Positions 1-13,209 of a stretch of DNA of 64,000 nt are shown here, in pieces. The stretch covers positions 372,001-436,000 of the forward strand of contig VZRS01010803.1 in the NCBI GenBank assembly GCA_013398055.1, given 5' to 3'. The position numbers and the translations under genes were made by a program. This DNA comes from Ifrita kowaldi (taxonomy: Eukaryota; Chordata; Aves; Passeriformes; Cinclosomatidae). The notes below the pieces were generated by a model. It was not told the DNA's origin, ran no database searches, and was given only the letters and a program-made list of their open reading frames with translations. Each line of letters opens with the position of its first letter. The stretch's first letter is position 1.

Positions 1-3000
1 TTTGTTTTTCCCAATTGTCAGTCATTTCTACTATTCTTAAGTGAAACGTTCCAGCTCAGAAACAGCTCCCAGTAGGCAATTTCTGCCCAGGCATGACCTC
101 AGAACTGAGCGCTGTCATCATTGAAGACAAGAAAACACTGAAGCTCTCTGGCACCAGTCTTTGAAAAGGAAACATGTCTTGTATATGGGACTGTGAAAAA
201 GATCACATATAAGTCAATGTGGTAACAGGTACTTAAAAAGCCATTAATGATTTGATTTCTGCCTGAAGCTTCTCAGTCATTCTCAGATGCCAGAAATTTC
301 ATCTTCCGCTTCAGTGTAATTACACACGATTCTTCTGGAATTCAAATATTTCAGCTATGGTCAGAGCAAACTCAACGACAATATCAAGTCATTTTAGTAA
401 AAATTCTAGTATATTTTTAAAGCCAAGGGATGCCTCCTGTTTCAGTTTGATCCTGGCAGAAAAATAAGCAGGGGAACATGATGTTACAGTTCGACTTTCT
501 CCTTACTGAGCCAAACTGATAAAGATATTAAGGTGTCACTGGTGTTATCTGTCTGAAAAAATATTCAAAAGCAATGCTGACAGACAAATTTGCAAGTCTG
601 TTGCCCAGATATTAAATACGCTGTATAGTATAGGATAGTCTTGTCACAAAGATCTTTATTTGTTGCTCAGTCAGTTCAGCTTCTTCCTCTTCCAGCTGTT
701 CGTCAGAAATTGAAACTGTGGCTATGAAATCCAGAAAGATGTCTCAAGGCAAACTGGTTAGGTTTATGATCAAAGGCTAATGAAAAGGTTAGTAATCTAT
801 GCCGAGGACAGCTGGAAAGTTCACCCTGGAGACAAAATTGTGACCAGCTTGAATGCACAAGCTATCTTTTTGCTAACAGTGAAAATTAAAAATGTAGGAT
901 AAAGAAATTTGCAAAGGTGGAAAGAAATGTTTGTGTCTAGGTTTCACTGCATTCACTTCTGCTTCTCATACATAATAAGGGACCTTTGCCAGCCCTTGAG
1001 AAATAACAGCACCAGTGATTCTTACCAGTTGAGATGAAGGGTAAGGGCAGAATAAGGAATCTGTAACAAGTTTGCTAAGACACTCCTGTACAAAGTTAGT
1101 TTCACTAGTTTAAATCTCACTTTAATGTTTTACTAAAACCTAAGAGCTGCTGTGAACTGCTTACTGTCTATTTTGTGCAAACACCAGGTAGTGGATGAAG
1201 AATCCTATACTTTAAGGGCAAGTTTCACTGATTTTTTTAATATAGCACTGGTTTGGAACTGCTCAGTTGTCATCATTTCCTCACAGACTTTTTGTTCAAC
1301 CGCAGACATCTCCTTTTATGTTTGGGCTACTCCTTAGCTGTGGCTGATGACTAACATTCCCCCTCCCTGCGAGCAGTGATGAGGAGATTACACTGGATGC
1401 TGCCGTGGCAGATTGACTTTATTTGACTGTTTTGGAGGCTTTTTTCCTTCCATTTCTTCATGTATTAGTGGCAATGCCACAATACCAGAACGGTAGGAGA
1501 ACATCATCTCAGAGTCAGCTTTCAGATTCCCATAGCAGTTCCCAGAAACTCTATAAATCTTACACTGATTAACATTTGTCAGTTACTGATCATCAAATTC
1601 CTTAAAGCAGAAAGCTTGTTCTTAAAACTAATGCCAAAAAGCTGACTTAAAATGAAGTAGAAAAATAAAAATTGTTACCCTACTGAGTTTTATTTTACTC
1701 GATGCAAGGGTTAAATCCAAGATAACAATTATGTTGCAGTGGTTAAATAGCCATGATATCACCTATGGAGAAAAAAAAAGACTCTCTGAGAGCTGAAGGT
1801 TAATGAAAAATGCAAAATATAATTTTTAAAAGCATAAAAATATAGTAATGGGAAGGGTCAAAAGAGTGCTGAAAGAAACTTGAATTTGCCTTTAGAATGA
1901 GACACTTGAGGGAACAGGGGAAAAAGACTCGAACTATGAAAGAAATGAGGATACACGGAGGAAATGCATAGCTAAATCATAAAAAGAAAACATTTGTGTA
2001 CCATTTCTAGTAATTAGTATACTAGAAAAACAAGAATGAACTTTAGCTGGCTTAGGAATTCCTTATTCACATCAGAAAGCAAGGGCAGCAGTTCTATTGG
2101 TTTCAGAGCTGTGATGTGAAAAAATGCTTGTTGCTTTATTTATGCTTTATCTTTCAGAGTATTCACTTGATAGTTGCTCATTGTAAAGTGCGAAATAAGT
2201 CATGAGATTTATAGTATTTAAAATGATAATGAAATCAGCAAATTCCCAATCTACCATATAATGGCTTTACTCTGGTAAACTTTCTTTCCTGTTAAGATAT
2301 ATCTATTTGCGAAAAAAATTAAAAGTAGAGAAATTAATTTGGCTGATGCTTTTAATGTATGAATGCATCACTTGCTTTAATATTTCTAACGCAACTTCTG
2401 AAAACAATTTTTTTTCATTGGGTGTTATATACCTGTCCTTCTGGGACAGTGCAGTTTTACTTTAATAATACATATGTTTCACTTGTACTTTTTGTCAATG
2501 TTGTATAGGGCCCAGATATAGATGGCAAATGTGGCCAATCAGCCTCCCTGTGGAAATAGATAGATGGGATTAATCAGGTAAAAGTCCCTTCAGGAGATGC
2601 ATCAGAAGAAACCCTTTCTGTCTATGGAGTGTGTCCTGACAGATGTCCCAGCAACACTTTCTACTCTGAAACAGACATGAGGAAAATATCAAGTTTCTGT
2701 CAAATTGCTCAAAGAAAATATCACATGAAGTCAGTTTTATAACAGACTCGGAAGGGTCCATGACAGCATGGTCCACATAAGATTCCATGGAGACTTAATC
2801 TGCTGTATCTTTTAAACAAATTTGGACCATTTATCAGATAATTGCTTACTTGCTATGGTACTGGTGTTTCTTGTTCACTACTGTAAAGCTCAAAACCAGA
2901 TTTGTAATACTGTCAAGCTACAAAAAAAATCAGGTGAGGTGGTATGACACACTTTCCTAGAATGAAACATTTTCACATTTATATGTTTGTACTCTTTCAC

Positions 3001-4636
3001 ACTTTCTAGTGTACGCTATCCCTGTTCTGTTACAAAATTTTATTGAGCTTTACATGTCCAAACAAAGTATTTTGAGGTCAAGTTGCAAAGTAGCTATTCA
3101 ATGCTTAATAGTTGTATTTAGGTTAAGTTATAAGTGACTAATGAGTTACGTTCACTGAATTGTTGGATAGTGGGACTTTCATTACACTTCAGAAACCCTC
3201 TAACTTGATGTAATTGCTGTAGATGCTGAGGTGGAAAGAGACTTGCATAAACATTTTAACTAGCTTTCCAAAAATTGGCTTGCTTCCTCAGTTGCTGTCT
3301 TGCACAGCTTCATGTGTTATACACTTGTCTGTTGAACAAGCTTCGTTAAGTTCCACATTCGGCACTTCATCTACTGTATTACATGCGTTAACAGTTCCAT
3401 AACGCTCTGTATATTTTCTCTGGCAGCGCTTTAAGTTTAGATTATGTTACAGTTTAAAAATTTTGCTAGTCAGAATAAGGCTTTATAAAACTCAGTTGAG
3501 ACTTAGTGTTCAAAGGTCTCTCAAATGCAGGGCAAATTATATGGACATCTTCCAAAAATACCCATTTTAATTTGCTTTCTTACTGCTCAGAAGGACATTC
3601 ATACTGATTTGTGTTTTCAGCACTGTCTGCAACAGAACGTTGTATTTTTTTAGGAGTGACACCTAAGCATTTCCCACTTCCTACAGATTTGTGAGACCCA
3701 GGGGCATAGAGTAGGGAGGCACTTGTTTTGTTTATTACGTGGCAGAAAATGGAAAGGGAGAATAAGTAACACTTGCTTGAAGTGCCACCAAATGCCTTAC
3801 ATTCTTTGTTGGGTTGTTGGCACACTCTCTGCTGAGTTATTGAAGGAGGTCTTCAACATACAAAAAAACAACTGGTGATTCACTAGACCAAGAGGCCTGG
3901 TCCCTAGTACCATTTTTCCAAGCAAAGCTCTAAGAAATTAGGAGGTCCGATAAGTTGCTCTGAATCGTTCCTTTTCTTTGACGTATTTTCACAACCCCTC
4001 CCTAGTAAGAAGATACCAGATGTCACCTGGCAAAATGTAGTCACTGTCAAGCCACTGTTTGTAAATTTGGTCTTGTTCTGGACCATGATGCACAGGTCAT
4101 CTCCTGAATGGCTACCTGTTCTTTGGCTGTACAGTTGTGTGGTCAAAGTACCAGCATGTATGTTTTCATCTGTGTCTCCTCACATGTGTCGTCACTGCAC
4201 AGCACCATAATATCCTTATTGACTTTATCTTTAGATCTGATAGTGGCTATGCCATTAATGCCTCCACTGTGGTGGTATAAACTTCTTAAGGTAAGAAGAT
4301 GCATACCACTGATTAAGGGATGGTTTGATTTGGTCAGAGTTCATGACTGGAAATCTCCACATGTAGTGCAGCTTCTGGATCTGAACACACAGAGACTTTT
4401 TTAATATATACATAAATCAAATTCACGACTACAGTTTCCCAGAATTTGAAATGCTGGCTCCTTGAAATTAGAGGGGGTTTTGTGTTTGTGTTTAATGAAT
4501 ATTTGAAATAAAATCTTGGTCCAAAGTCCTTTGTTATAGGCTTAAATGTATGCTTAAGTATTTTGCTGAGTCAAAGCCATACATTATGTATGCAAAGAAT
4601 GTTTCAAACAACAGTTAAAATGGTGTTACTGACCAG
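1..4636. other. AT-rich non-coding DNA, nothing recognised
   Basis: No frame here is longer than about 100 codons, and none has exon-like borders or a family motif. The longest, about 98 codons at 4108-4404 on the plus strand, is rich in Leu, Ser and Cys and looks like chance translation of T-rich DNA. I see no CR1 tail, no LTR and no long simple repeat. Short A and T runs are scattered (for example nine A at 1771-1779). The block is best read as intergenic or intronic sequence without a visible function. Confidence 0.7.
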
Positions 4637-4653
4637 TTTATATATATATAAAA
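4637..4653. repeat. Short TA dinucleotide repeat
   Basis: About six uninterrupted TA units followed by an A run. It is a minor AT microsatellite. A TATA-box reading is not supported, because no transcript or downstream open frame is apparent. Confidence 0.7.
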
Positions 4654-7600
4654 TACAGTTAAGTACTATTCATTTCAATCTTTAATGGCTAAATCTTTAT
4701 GGAAGGCATAAAGAAATTAACAGGAGAGTTTCCCAACTACATGAGGTTTCAATTTTAACAAGTCAGACATTAAACAACAACAGACATATGTTGCGGACCT
4801 GTGCATGCACATAATGACCCTGATTTCTTTTTTAAGAACCTTTATGATTTATCTCAAGCTATTAAATATTATGAAAATGAACCATATACATAAGTTAAAT
4901 GTCAAGGGACATTTGATTGTAGCACATAATATTATAATACCATTTCTAAAAGCAACACAGAGCAAAAAAAGCAATACATATTAAAAAGTTATCCAATTGC
5001 TAGTACATTAAGTTACTTCAAACCTAAAATGCAAGTAAGAGGAAACAAAGTGACTCAACATTGAAAGAAGCATTAAGGGGGCACACCCAGATTAGAGAAG
5101 AGGAAGAAGAAATACTTTGTTTTATGCAAGTATTTAGTATCCAAACAAACTGCAGCTCATTTGTAATAGTTTTTCTTACTGGTATTTGTAAAGAGTAGTA
5201 AACCAGAAGTACCAACTCATAGCCCTAGAAACTCTGCCTTCAGCTTTTAAAATAGATTAAAATCTTCTGGCAAACTCATGATGTATTTAACCATTAATTC
5301 ATCCAGATAGCAAATACCTGACCTTTTGGTTTGTTAACTAATTGTCAGGTCAAATCAACTGCCAGAATTAAGAATATTTAATATTCAAGAGTGCAAATCA
5401 GCATTGTCCACACTAGTGATAATAATTTCCTTATGTAAAACCTTCCTCGATATTTCACCAGTAATGGTTGAACAGCCTCATTTATGCATCAACTCTTTTA
5501 GAAAATGTGACCTAACAGGTCCCAAGGTGCATATACAAAATGCAATAACTTGCACAGAAATAATGCCCTACAGTATAATAATATACATGCACAGGAAAAA
5601 ATTTATGGTATGTAAAAATCACTCAAACACTAAAATGAATACTGATGCAGAAATATTTTTTCAGATATGGGTTTATACACTGAAGATCTACTCACCTAAT
5701 ATGACGAAGAATTCAGAGTACACCCTGTAGGGAACATCTAAAATCCGTAGATCCTGAATCAGACAGATAAAAAAAGGTTCTCTCCCAGTTCTGTTTTCCA
5801 CACGTGCTTGCTAGGAAGTTATGTGACACACTCGCAGGGAAAGTTCCATAGGGCCCAAGATTTTGCCTTTGCAGATATGCAATATGGTGGAATGAGCAGT
5901 GGAATAATTTTTCCACACGGAAATGTCATACTGGTTGCCAATTTTTATTTTTTGTACTATTCCTTAGCCTCACTTTTTTCATCACTTGAAGGCTTAGAAA
6001 TTTTGTATTGTTCACTTCAGTGATAGACATTTTATACAAAATATTTCCATTTCTGAGAAAAAAGCAGGATTATTACAAGGGGAAAATTGAAAATGCAGCA
6101 CTTCATTTTCCATCTGCAGTAGCCTTTGAGGGTCGGGCATCCTAGCATTGCTGGCCTAGCAGTCAAAATTGAAAACACCACTTTCAGCTGTCATGCGGTT
6201 TGCTGCTCTTTTCAGAGTAGAAGCAAAATGCACCAAGGCAGGTAACTGTACCATCACTGCAAGACTACAAAGTTTCATTTCAGACACATAATAATCATAA
6301 AATAATATATGTGAAATTAAAACCACACTCATTCCCAACTAGAAGCCTTTCTAGACTTTCTACCTGTCATATGGATACGTTTCCCTTTTACTGATCAATA
6401 GTGTGAGTTATGGCCTGTGCCCTCTACTCTCAACATTGTAGATGTTACATCAGAACTTAGTCCTATTTCTTGGCCTCTCTTTTGTCTTATTTTGTAAACA
6501 TTTCTGAGTGAATTCTCTATACTTTGGAATGTCATGTCAAACTCTTATTTGTGTGGATAAATGACAATATCAGATAATGTTCCCTGTCACACAGATGGCT
6601 TCAATTTTATTTCAATTTCAAAAGGCGGTTTCACAGAAGTTTTCAACTTGCATTTCAGAAAAATTATGCTGGTTTTCCTCTTATGCTTTTCTTTGTTGAT
6701 TTTTTGTGCAGATTTTGAGAACAAAACAGGAAGTGTAAGTTAAATACTAAACATAAGAAATAAAAAAGAAAAATTCTGAAAGGATTAGTAGATATACGTG
6801 ATAATTAATGTTATATGGGTACATGTGATTTATGTCATTTAACATTTAGCCACATTATATATAAAAATGTTCCTTGAAAGAAAATTTGAAATTACTGGGG
6901 AATTTTGCGGGTTTTTTTATTTCACAAATATAGACATGTTACTTCTGGGCTGTAGAGATAGAGAATCCACCATTGATTGTGCAGGACTCTAGGGGAATAA
7001 AGTATTTGGTGCAAGGTTTTTAAATTCATTCTAGCCCAGCTGCTAATTTACTAAAGCAGTGTTTCATTTGTCCTACTCATCTCTAGATTGAATCTTCTAT
7101 TTTAGATCCACAAGTAGTAGAGCATTACATTATTCTAACATTAGAAACAGCAATTTCAGGAGACCTATTTTTCAACTGATGCTTCACTTCACACCTTAGT
7201 AGAATTAGGCTCATAGGTTCCCTTAATTTTATGAAGCTATGGAATCCACCATGATCAGCTACCAGACTAGAGGCAACACAAATTGTCAGAGCTTTTGGTG
7301 CAAGCAATAACTCAACAGGCGAAAATGTACTGATTTCCAGAGTAAATGGTGCCTACAGGCAACATAGAGTATCAGCTAGTAGACTGGATTTCGAATGGTC
7401 TCCAGATTGTGCTGGTATACTGTTCTGATAGAAGAGTATCAACCCTGACCTTTCCAGAGTGATAGCAATGATTTGGGGATCCATCATAAATAAGGATAAA
7501 CTCAATAGCGTGAAGATACCACTTGAGAACTGATTAGGCTGCTAGCCTCGAAATACCAAGTGATCAGTTCACTGAACTATCCTGTCTGAGGTCTCAGCAG

Positions 7601-10214
7601 TATTTGAATAAACTGAACACCCTTCTTTTAGGAAAGAACTTAAGAAGCTATAGTCTGCAGAGTCTTCAGCTACTTAACCACAGGACAGGATTTTAGAGGG
7701 ATTCAAAACAACCCTGTCTTCTCATTGGTCTTGTGTTTGGAGAGTGTACAGAGTAAGGGCTGTGGGGCACTAGCTCTGAAGTGAATGGGGCTCTGTAAAT
7801 TCCATACAAAGTGATCAACTAACTCAGGGTTTAAAAATTTTGAGAAGTTGAAAGCTGTCATCTATTTTTTTATTACATTAAGTGCACCAATGAATATAAT
7901 TATTTGAAAACAATTAAAAAATCACACTGGAGGGCAACAAAAACAAAAATTAAGGAAAATGTTGGTTTCTAAAGCAGTGTTTTACTTCCAGTTGCCTATT
8001 TTAAGTATTAAGTGAAAACAAATGAACCCAAAGAACCAGCAATTCCTCATTAGAAATCCCTTCCTGTCTCAATTACTCAATTCCTCAATTCTCACCATAT
8101 TTTCCTTTCTCTGGTTCTTGTAATTTTTTTCTCACCACAAAAAAGGTCTTAATTCTCAAAGTAAAAGCAGAAATTCACACAGGAAAAATTCGTCCTTATA
8201 TTAAAAATAAACTTATTTCTTCTAAGATCTACTTCAGATATACTTTCAGATATATACCATGAACAAGATACCTCAAGAAGGGCAAGAGCAAGTACCTTTC
8301 CTCCCATTATTTGGCCACCTTCGAAAGGCAGCTTTCTCCATACAGGTGGCTTGAAGCCTTCAACATATTGCATCTGTTATCTTTGATATGCTTAGCACAG
8401 ACTCCTGTGGAGACATTTTCTTAATTATGAGTCAGAGAAGCTCTTGGAATCCCAACTGTTTCTTTTACTTTATCTAATCTGATGGGCTCATTTGTCCTAA
8501 ATACTTCACTTTGCAACCCTCAGAGTCATCCTGTAGCAGTATACTATAGCATGTGTCCCTCTTTCTCTACTAATATCCAATTAGGCAGTCATCCATCTTT
8601 TGCTATTGTCTTCTCTAATCAGAAAGTCATATGCAGAGATGGAAAAGATCTATTTTATCCATCTCTTGTCAATGTAGATTTATTCCCTAGAGTATATTTT
8701 CTAGCGTTATGTTTATTTAACTTAGATTATTACAGATTTTTCAAAATAAAGTTCAAGCCAAATTATATGAACAGCTTGGATTTCACCATTTGGGAGTTAT
8801 ATGATCAGTAACCAATGCCAAGAGAATCAATAGACAGGAAACGACATTTAAATGTGAGCAGAGAAATAAATGTGCCTTTTACTCTACAACCAATACAATT
8901 CCTAGAACTAAATATTAGTTAAATAGATTCTAGTGGAACTCTAATAGTTCTTTAAGAAAATTGGATCTATCTAGTCCTGGCAAAACACAGATGGTCATCA
9001 AAGGCCAGATGTTTTACATTATCTATAAATTTGCACCACTAAATATTTGGCTCTTTTTTTAAAAATTGTCAGTAACAGTGTGAAATAGCTGACCTTTTCA
9101 ACAAAAAGAGCCCAGCCTTGTCCAGAGGAAGTACATACACCCATCCTCGACCCACTCAGTGGGTGTGACCAAATCCAGAAGCCTGCACAGTGCCTGGGCA
9201 GTCAGTGGAGGCTCCCAGTAATGCCAGTGAGTCCTGGCAACCACATTAGTTATTGCTAAATTGTCACATCACAGGGATTTGGGATGAGACCACCAAACTT
9301 ACTTCATGTATGTCACTGAGCAGTTGTCAGACGGCAATATTAAGTTGTTCCTGGATCACAGTGACAGCTCTTCATGCTTTCCTGACATCTCTGGGCCTGT
9401 GTTCCCCAGTTATTCCTGCTCTATCTCCTCTCACCTTGTGCGCACAAAGCACGTAACACTGTATGCAAGCAAATAACAGAAGCAGCAGGAATCCAGGTCA
9501 AATGATCTCTTATCAGGGAACACAAACAGCCTTGTCAATACTGTCTCTTTTGGTGTAAGGGGAGTCACAAAAGTGAGAAGAATTGCTGTCCAGAGAAATG
9601 AAAAAGACTATAGGGAGAAACAAATAAACAGATCAAGGGTGATGACACAGACAGCTCTTCAGCTTTCTAAACACCCTAACACAAAGATGTGACTACACCA
9701 AAACGTAGTCACTGGATGAAGTGTAAACATGACATAGCTGGATTTATAGGAATTCTGCCTCTAAATTAAAATGCAAGTTGATGACATTTCCACTTAGCCT
9801 TGCCTGTAGAAATAAAAGCCCTAATTAAATAATAAAAATTGATATACTAGAAGTTTAAATAAAAAATCATAGTCATGCCAACACTTTCTACTTAGCTTCT
9901 TTATAGAAGCAATGAAATAAATATGACATAAAGCCCTTAAAGAGAAACTTCATTTTCTGCTGATGAATATCATCAGCTTTACACATTGTCTTCGTTTATA
10001 GTAAGGTCATGTTGCAGTAAACAGATGAAGAAAACGTCTTACAAAAGGGAATAGGCTAAACCAACAACCTGTGTGTAAGAAATAGACACTCTCATAACCC
10101 TCAATTTCAGTGAACACATCTACATTAGTAAATTAAATAACTCAAGAGAATGTACACAAGAACTTGGGTTCTATTGTCTAAATATCTAACACTGACACTG
10201 GTATGTTTTGGTGC
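4654..10214. other. AT-rich non-coding DNA, nothing recognised
   Basis: The longest frames are about 108 codons (5404-5730 and 8482-8811, plus strand). Both are rich in residues encoded by AT-rich codons and have no recognisable domain, so they are most likely chance. A slightly more GC-rich patch lies at about 9110-9460 and contains a 15-bp inverted repeat at 9150-9164 (ACCCACT-C-AGTGGGT). That patch is not assignable to any repeat family I recognise. No repeat boundaries or RNA genes were seen. Confidence 0.65.
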
Positions 10215-10445
10215 AGGAAAATTTTTCAGTCTGTGATTTCCCTCACATACTCTGGAAACACTGGAATAAGTAACCCAGATGGTGAGGGCACTATCCCAGC
10301 AAACATTCAAGGTCAGGCTGAATAGGGCTTTGAAAAACCTGGTCTAGTTGAAGATGACCTTGCTCATGGCAGGGGGGGGCTAGACTAGAAGACCTTTAAA
10401 TGTCCCTTCCAACCCAAACTATTCACTAAGTCTATGATTCTTTAT
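10215..10445 (+). mobile_element. CR1 LINE, 3'-end fragment
   Basis: The right-hand part matches the 3' untranslated end of avian CR1 non-LTR retrotransposons. The order is: a 'cactggaa...taacccaga' stretch near 10258-10280, 'cattcaaggtcaggctg' from 10304, 'acctggtctag' near 10338, a 'catggcagggg' stretch near 10367, 'cccttccaaccca' near 10404, and the terminal 'tctatgattct' at 10431-10441. CR1 copies are normally 5'-truncated, and this one keeps only about 230 bp, so no reverse-transcriptase frame remains. Orientation is plus because the CR1 3' tail is on the right. The left border is approximate, since similarity fades near 10215. The run of eight G at 10373-10380 is a normal part of the CR1 tail. 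CR1 identity is the best single clue that the source is a bird or another sauropsid. Confidence 0.9.
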
Positions 10446-12975
10446 CAGTTTTCAGGCCCAGCTCAGACACCATTAAGGACTCAGAAGAGGTAGGCATCCT
10501 CTTTGGGGGACTAGAACAGCAGGTTATTGTGGCTGTAGGCTGTTCTTTCCAAGGTAGCTTCAGATAACAGTCCCAGACATATTTAATTTGCTGTCCCAGA
10601 TTTGGCATGTGGAAGCACAGTCCACCCCAGAAAAGGGGAAAGGAAGTTAAAGTCCCTGCTCTTTGCTTTCCCTGTGTCTGCATTAAGAAATTATGTGGTT
10701 AGCAGACATGCTGGCACACAGGTAGTAATATTGCAGTTTTCCCATGCACACTGACCTCATAGTGAGTGGCTGCCTGAAGAAAAGATGCACTGTATGGAGG
10801 ATAGGCATCACTATTCATACCCCACTTTTTGCTTGCTACCACTGGGGGCTGTTTTTGCTGTGAACTGTGAGATACTGTTAGGATTTTCAAGGGATTACAA
10901 AAATTTGAGGGTGAATTGTTCTTGTTGAAGTCAATACTTCAGTCTTTCTTTACCCTGTCTTCAGGGATAGCTCCTCCCTCTCTATCAGATTTGAGGCTGC
11001 TAGTATGCTTTTGTCTCTGGTGAAGAGATAGCACTTTTAGCTGTCAGGGACTTGAATACCATGATAGCAGAGAAAAATGAGATGTTAGGATGACAGATAA
11101 TAAATAGAAAATGATGGGTGCTGAGGGCATTCACTGACCATCTGTATATGGCAGAATGGTCATTGTGGGCTCGGGAAACAAGAAATCTGGATTTTGATGC
11201 ATAGCTGGGATGACTTACTGACTTCAGACAGGGAAGGCTATGTTTTTAATATTGCATGTTAAGTTTGCCACATGCCACACTAAAATCAGAACTACTTTGA
11301 AGCATAAGAACTCAGAAAGTTTTATCTTTGGGGTGCATAAAAGTATGACTTACCCTGGTTAATTTTTAAGCTGCACATGCTGTTTCTTCTGTCTTATGTA
11401 AAGCCATTAACAGAGTCCTGCAAAACAGTACCCTTTTAATCCTCTTGTGAATGGGGAATTATTTAACAGGCTGCCCATATTTTAATACCACTGCTTAGGA
11501 CTCAGATTTTCCTTTGCCTCTTAGTACCTTCATCATTAAGGAAGTCTCACAGAAACTGATGTGGGTTGTCAAAAGTCAGGGATGGTGTCTGCAGTGGAAG
11601 GAGTGCAAGCAGGGTGGGAGTACAGTTGCAATGCCACCAGTCAACGTCAGCATCCTCTGAGCTACCCTTGCCCACAAAGCTGCAAAAGAGGCTCTCAAAC
11701 GGCAATATGAAGGACCTAGAAGCTCCAGTACCTGCAATCTTGGAGCAGACACAGCCTGCTTTCAAAATGCGTAATTTCTTAGACTGAAGCAATTCAAGAA
11801 GTCTGGATCTCAACATTTCAAGTGTCCCTGATGTTATTACTGAAGGTTGTGACCACCTGTTAATTTAGAGGCAAATTAAAAAATTAGGAGTGAATGAGAC
11901 ATAGAAGGCATATTTGTTAACTTTGAGCAGTTAGCTACAAAGGTAGTTGCAAAATCACATCATGGTGTGAGTTCATAGATGACAGCCCTAAGAGTATATT
12001 TACTGCCCTCTTTAGTGGTGTTTTGGCTTTGATGTTAAATGATTGATAAGATAGTATATGACTCCCTGAAAAAAATGTCCTTCTGGTAAGAATTAATAAG
12101 TATTCTGTGAAGTAAAACAGAGTGTCAGCTTTTGAAAAGTTCATATATAGGATATTGCAAAACAAGCAACAACAATACCTCAAAAGAAAACCATTTAAAT
12201 TGCTGTGTTAAAATACCTCCTGCTGACTGACACATCTGTAAGTATTATACCTGTGGCTTCTTTTTTTTTCTTTTTTTTCTGAGGCTGAATGGAAGAGTTT
12301 TCTTGTTATGCTGCACCTGAAACTAAGTTGGAGATAGCAAAGGAGCTGTGCACTGTTATCCTTACTGCGTACTGGCTCCTGGGATACAGTTCTTTCCATC
12401 CTTTTTTTTTTTTTCTACATGATCCTTTTTGCCATCTGCTTTTTTTGGCACAGGAGCAACATGCTGTCTTGAAGCAATTTCTTATATTTCTTTTGGTCTC
12501 TTTCATTCATTCCCTCCTATGTATAAAGGGTCACAGGCTCATAACACTTTGGGGCATTTGACAGACACCTCCCTCTTTCTTCTTTTATTCTTCTTCTGAC
12601 ATAAAGTTGGTCTTTCATTCATTGTGTAGAGGATGTCTTTTACGGATATCCCAAATGAGGCCAATGGTGAAAATAGGTTAAGAAAGATATTTTTAGAGAT
12701 TTATCAAATACAAGAAAATCGGTGAGAAAATTTCTTAAATTTTCTGTCAAAACCGTTCCAGAAACAATGAACTGAAAGAAGTATCATGGTAGTTTTTCTA
12801 ATAATAATTTAGAGTCAACAGGGTGATTGCAGTGGTAATTTTCTCAAATTCAGACAATGATGGGAATTTGTGGGGTATCCCAAGAAGTGTAAAGTGAACA
12901 GAATGCAAATAAGAAAGAATTTTGCAAAGCCTGTTCTGGTACAGACAGATCTTAGCTGATGTGTCTTTCATGTAG
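10446..12975. other. Non-coding DNA with T-rich tracts
   Basis: Short overlapping open frames occur on both strands at 11547-11816, in a locally GC-richer patch. Neither frame has a recognisable motif. Low-complexity T tracts lie at 12261-12278 (nine T, C, eight T) and 12402-12414 (13 T). A Lys/Arg-rich minus-strand frame at 12306-12506 is simply the reverse complement of the second tract. No gene is supported. Confidence 0.6.
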
Positions 12976-13209
12976 GAGTTAAAGGCTCAAATAAAGCTGC
13001 CAACTGACATTGCTAAAGACCTAGAAATGCTACTCTTTGAGCTGCTGGAGAGGGTCACGGAAAGATGTCCTATCAATCTACAGAAAAATGGCAGTCTACA
13101 GGAAACTCTTTCACATGGATGCAGATGGTCCAGTGCAGTCTCTGCCCACATTCCCAGACAGCCAGCTGTACCCCACTTGTATTTCGGAAGATATATTTAC
13201 CAGGATTGA
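12976..13209 (+). other. Exon-like open block, unrecognised (weak)
   Basis: A frame opens immediately after a TAG stop at 12973 and runs about 78 codons to a stop after 13209. It follows a T/C-containing stretch ending in 'ttcatgtag' that could serve as a splice acceptor. The first 35 or so codons (LPTDIAKDLEMLLFELLE and onward) read as a plausible amphipathic helix. The other two plus frames and one minus frame are also open across about 13065-13240, so openness alone is weak evidence: the patch is simply poor in stop codons. I see no convincing donor site tied to this frame and no family match. It could be an exon of an unannotated transcript, a decayed processed copy, or chance. Chance is the most likely. 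Confidence 0.15.

Noticed and set aside
4637..4653. TA run as a TATA box
   Set aside because: No downstream transcript, initiator or open frame supports a promoter.
9150..9164. 15-bp inverted repeat ACCCACT-C-AGTGGGT
   Set aside because: Visible, but short, and several of this size are expected by chance in 64 kb. It has no supporting context.
10125..10310. A 61-codon minus frame
   Set aside because: Its right half is antisense CR1 3' sequence, which is non-coding.
12306..12506. A Lys/Arg-rich small protein on the minus strand
   Set aside because: The basic run is simply the translation of the complement of a T tract.
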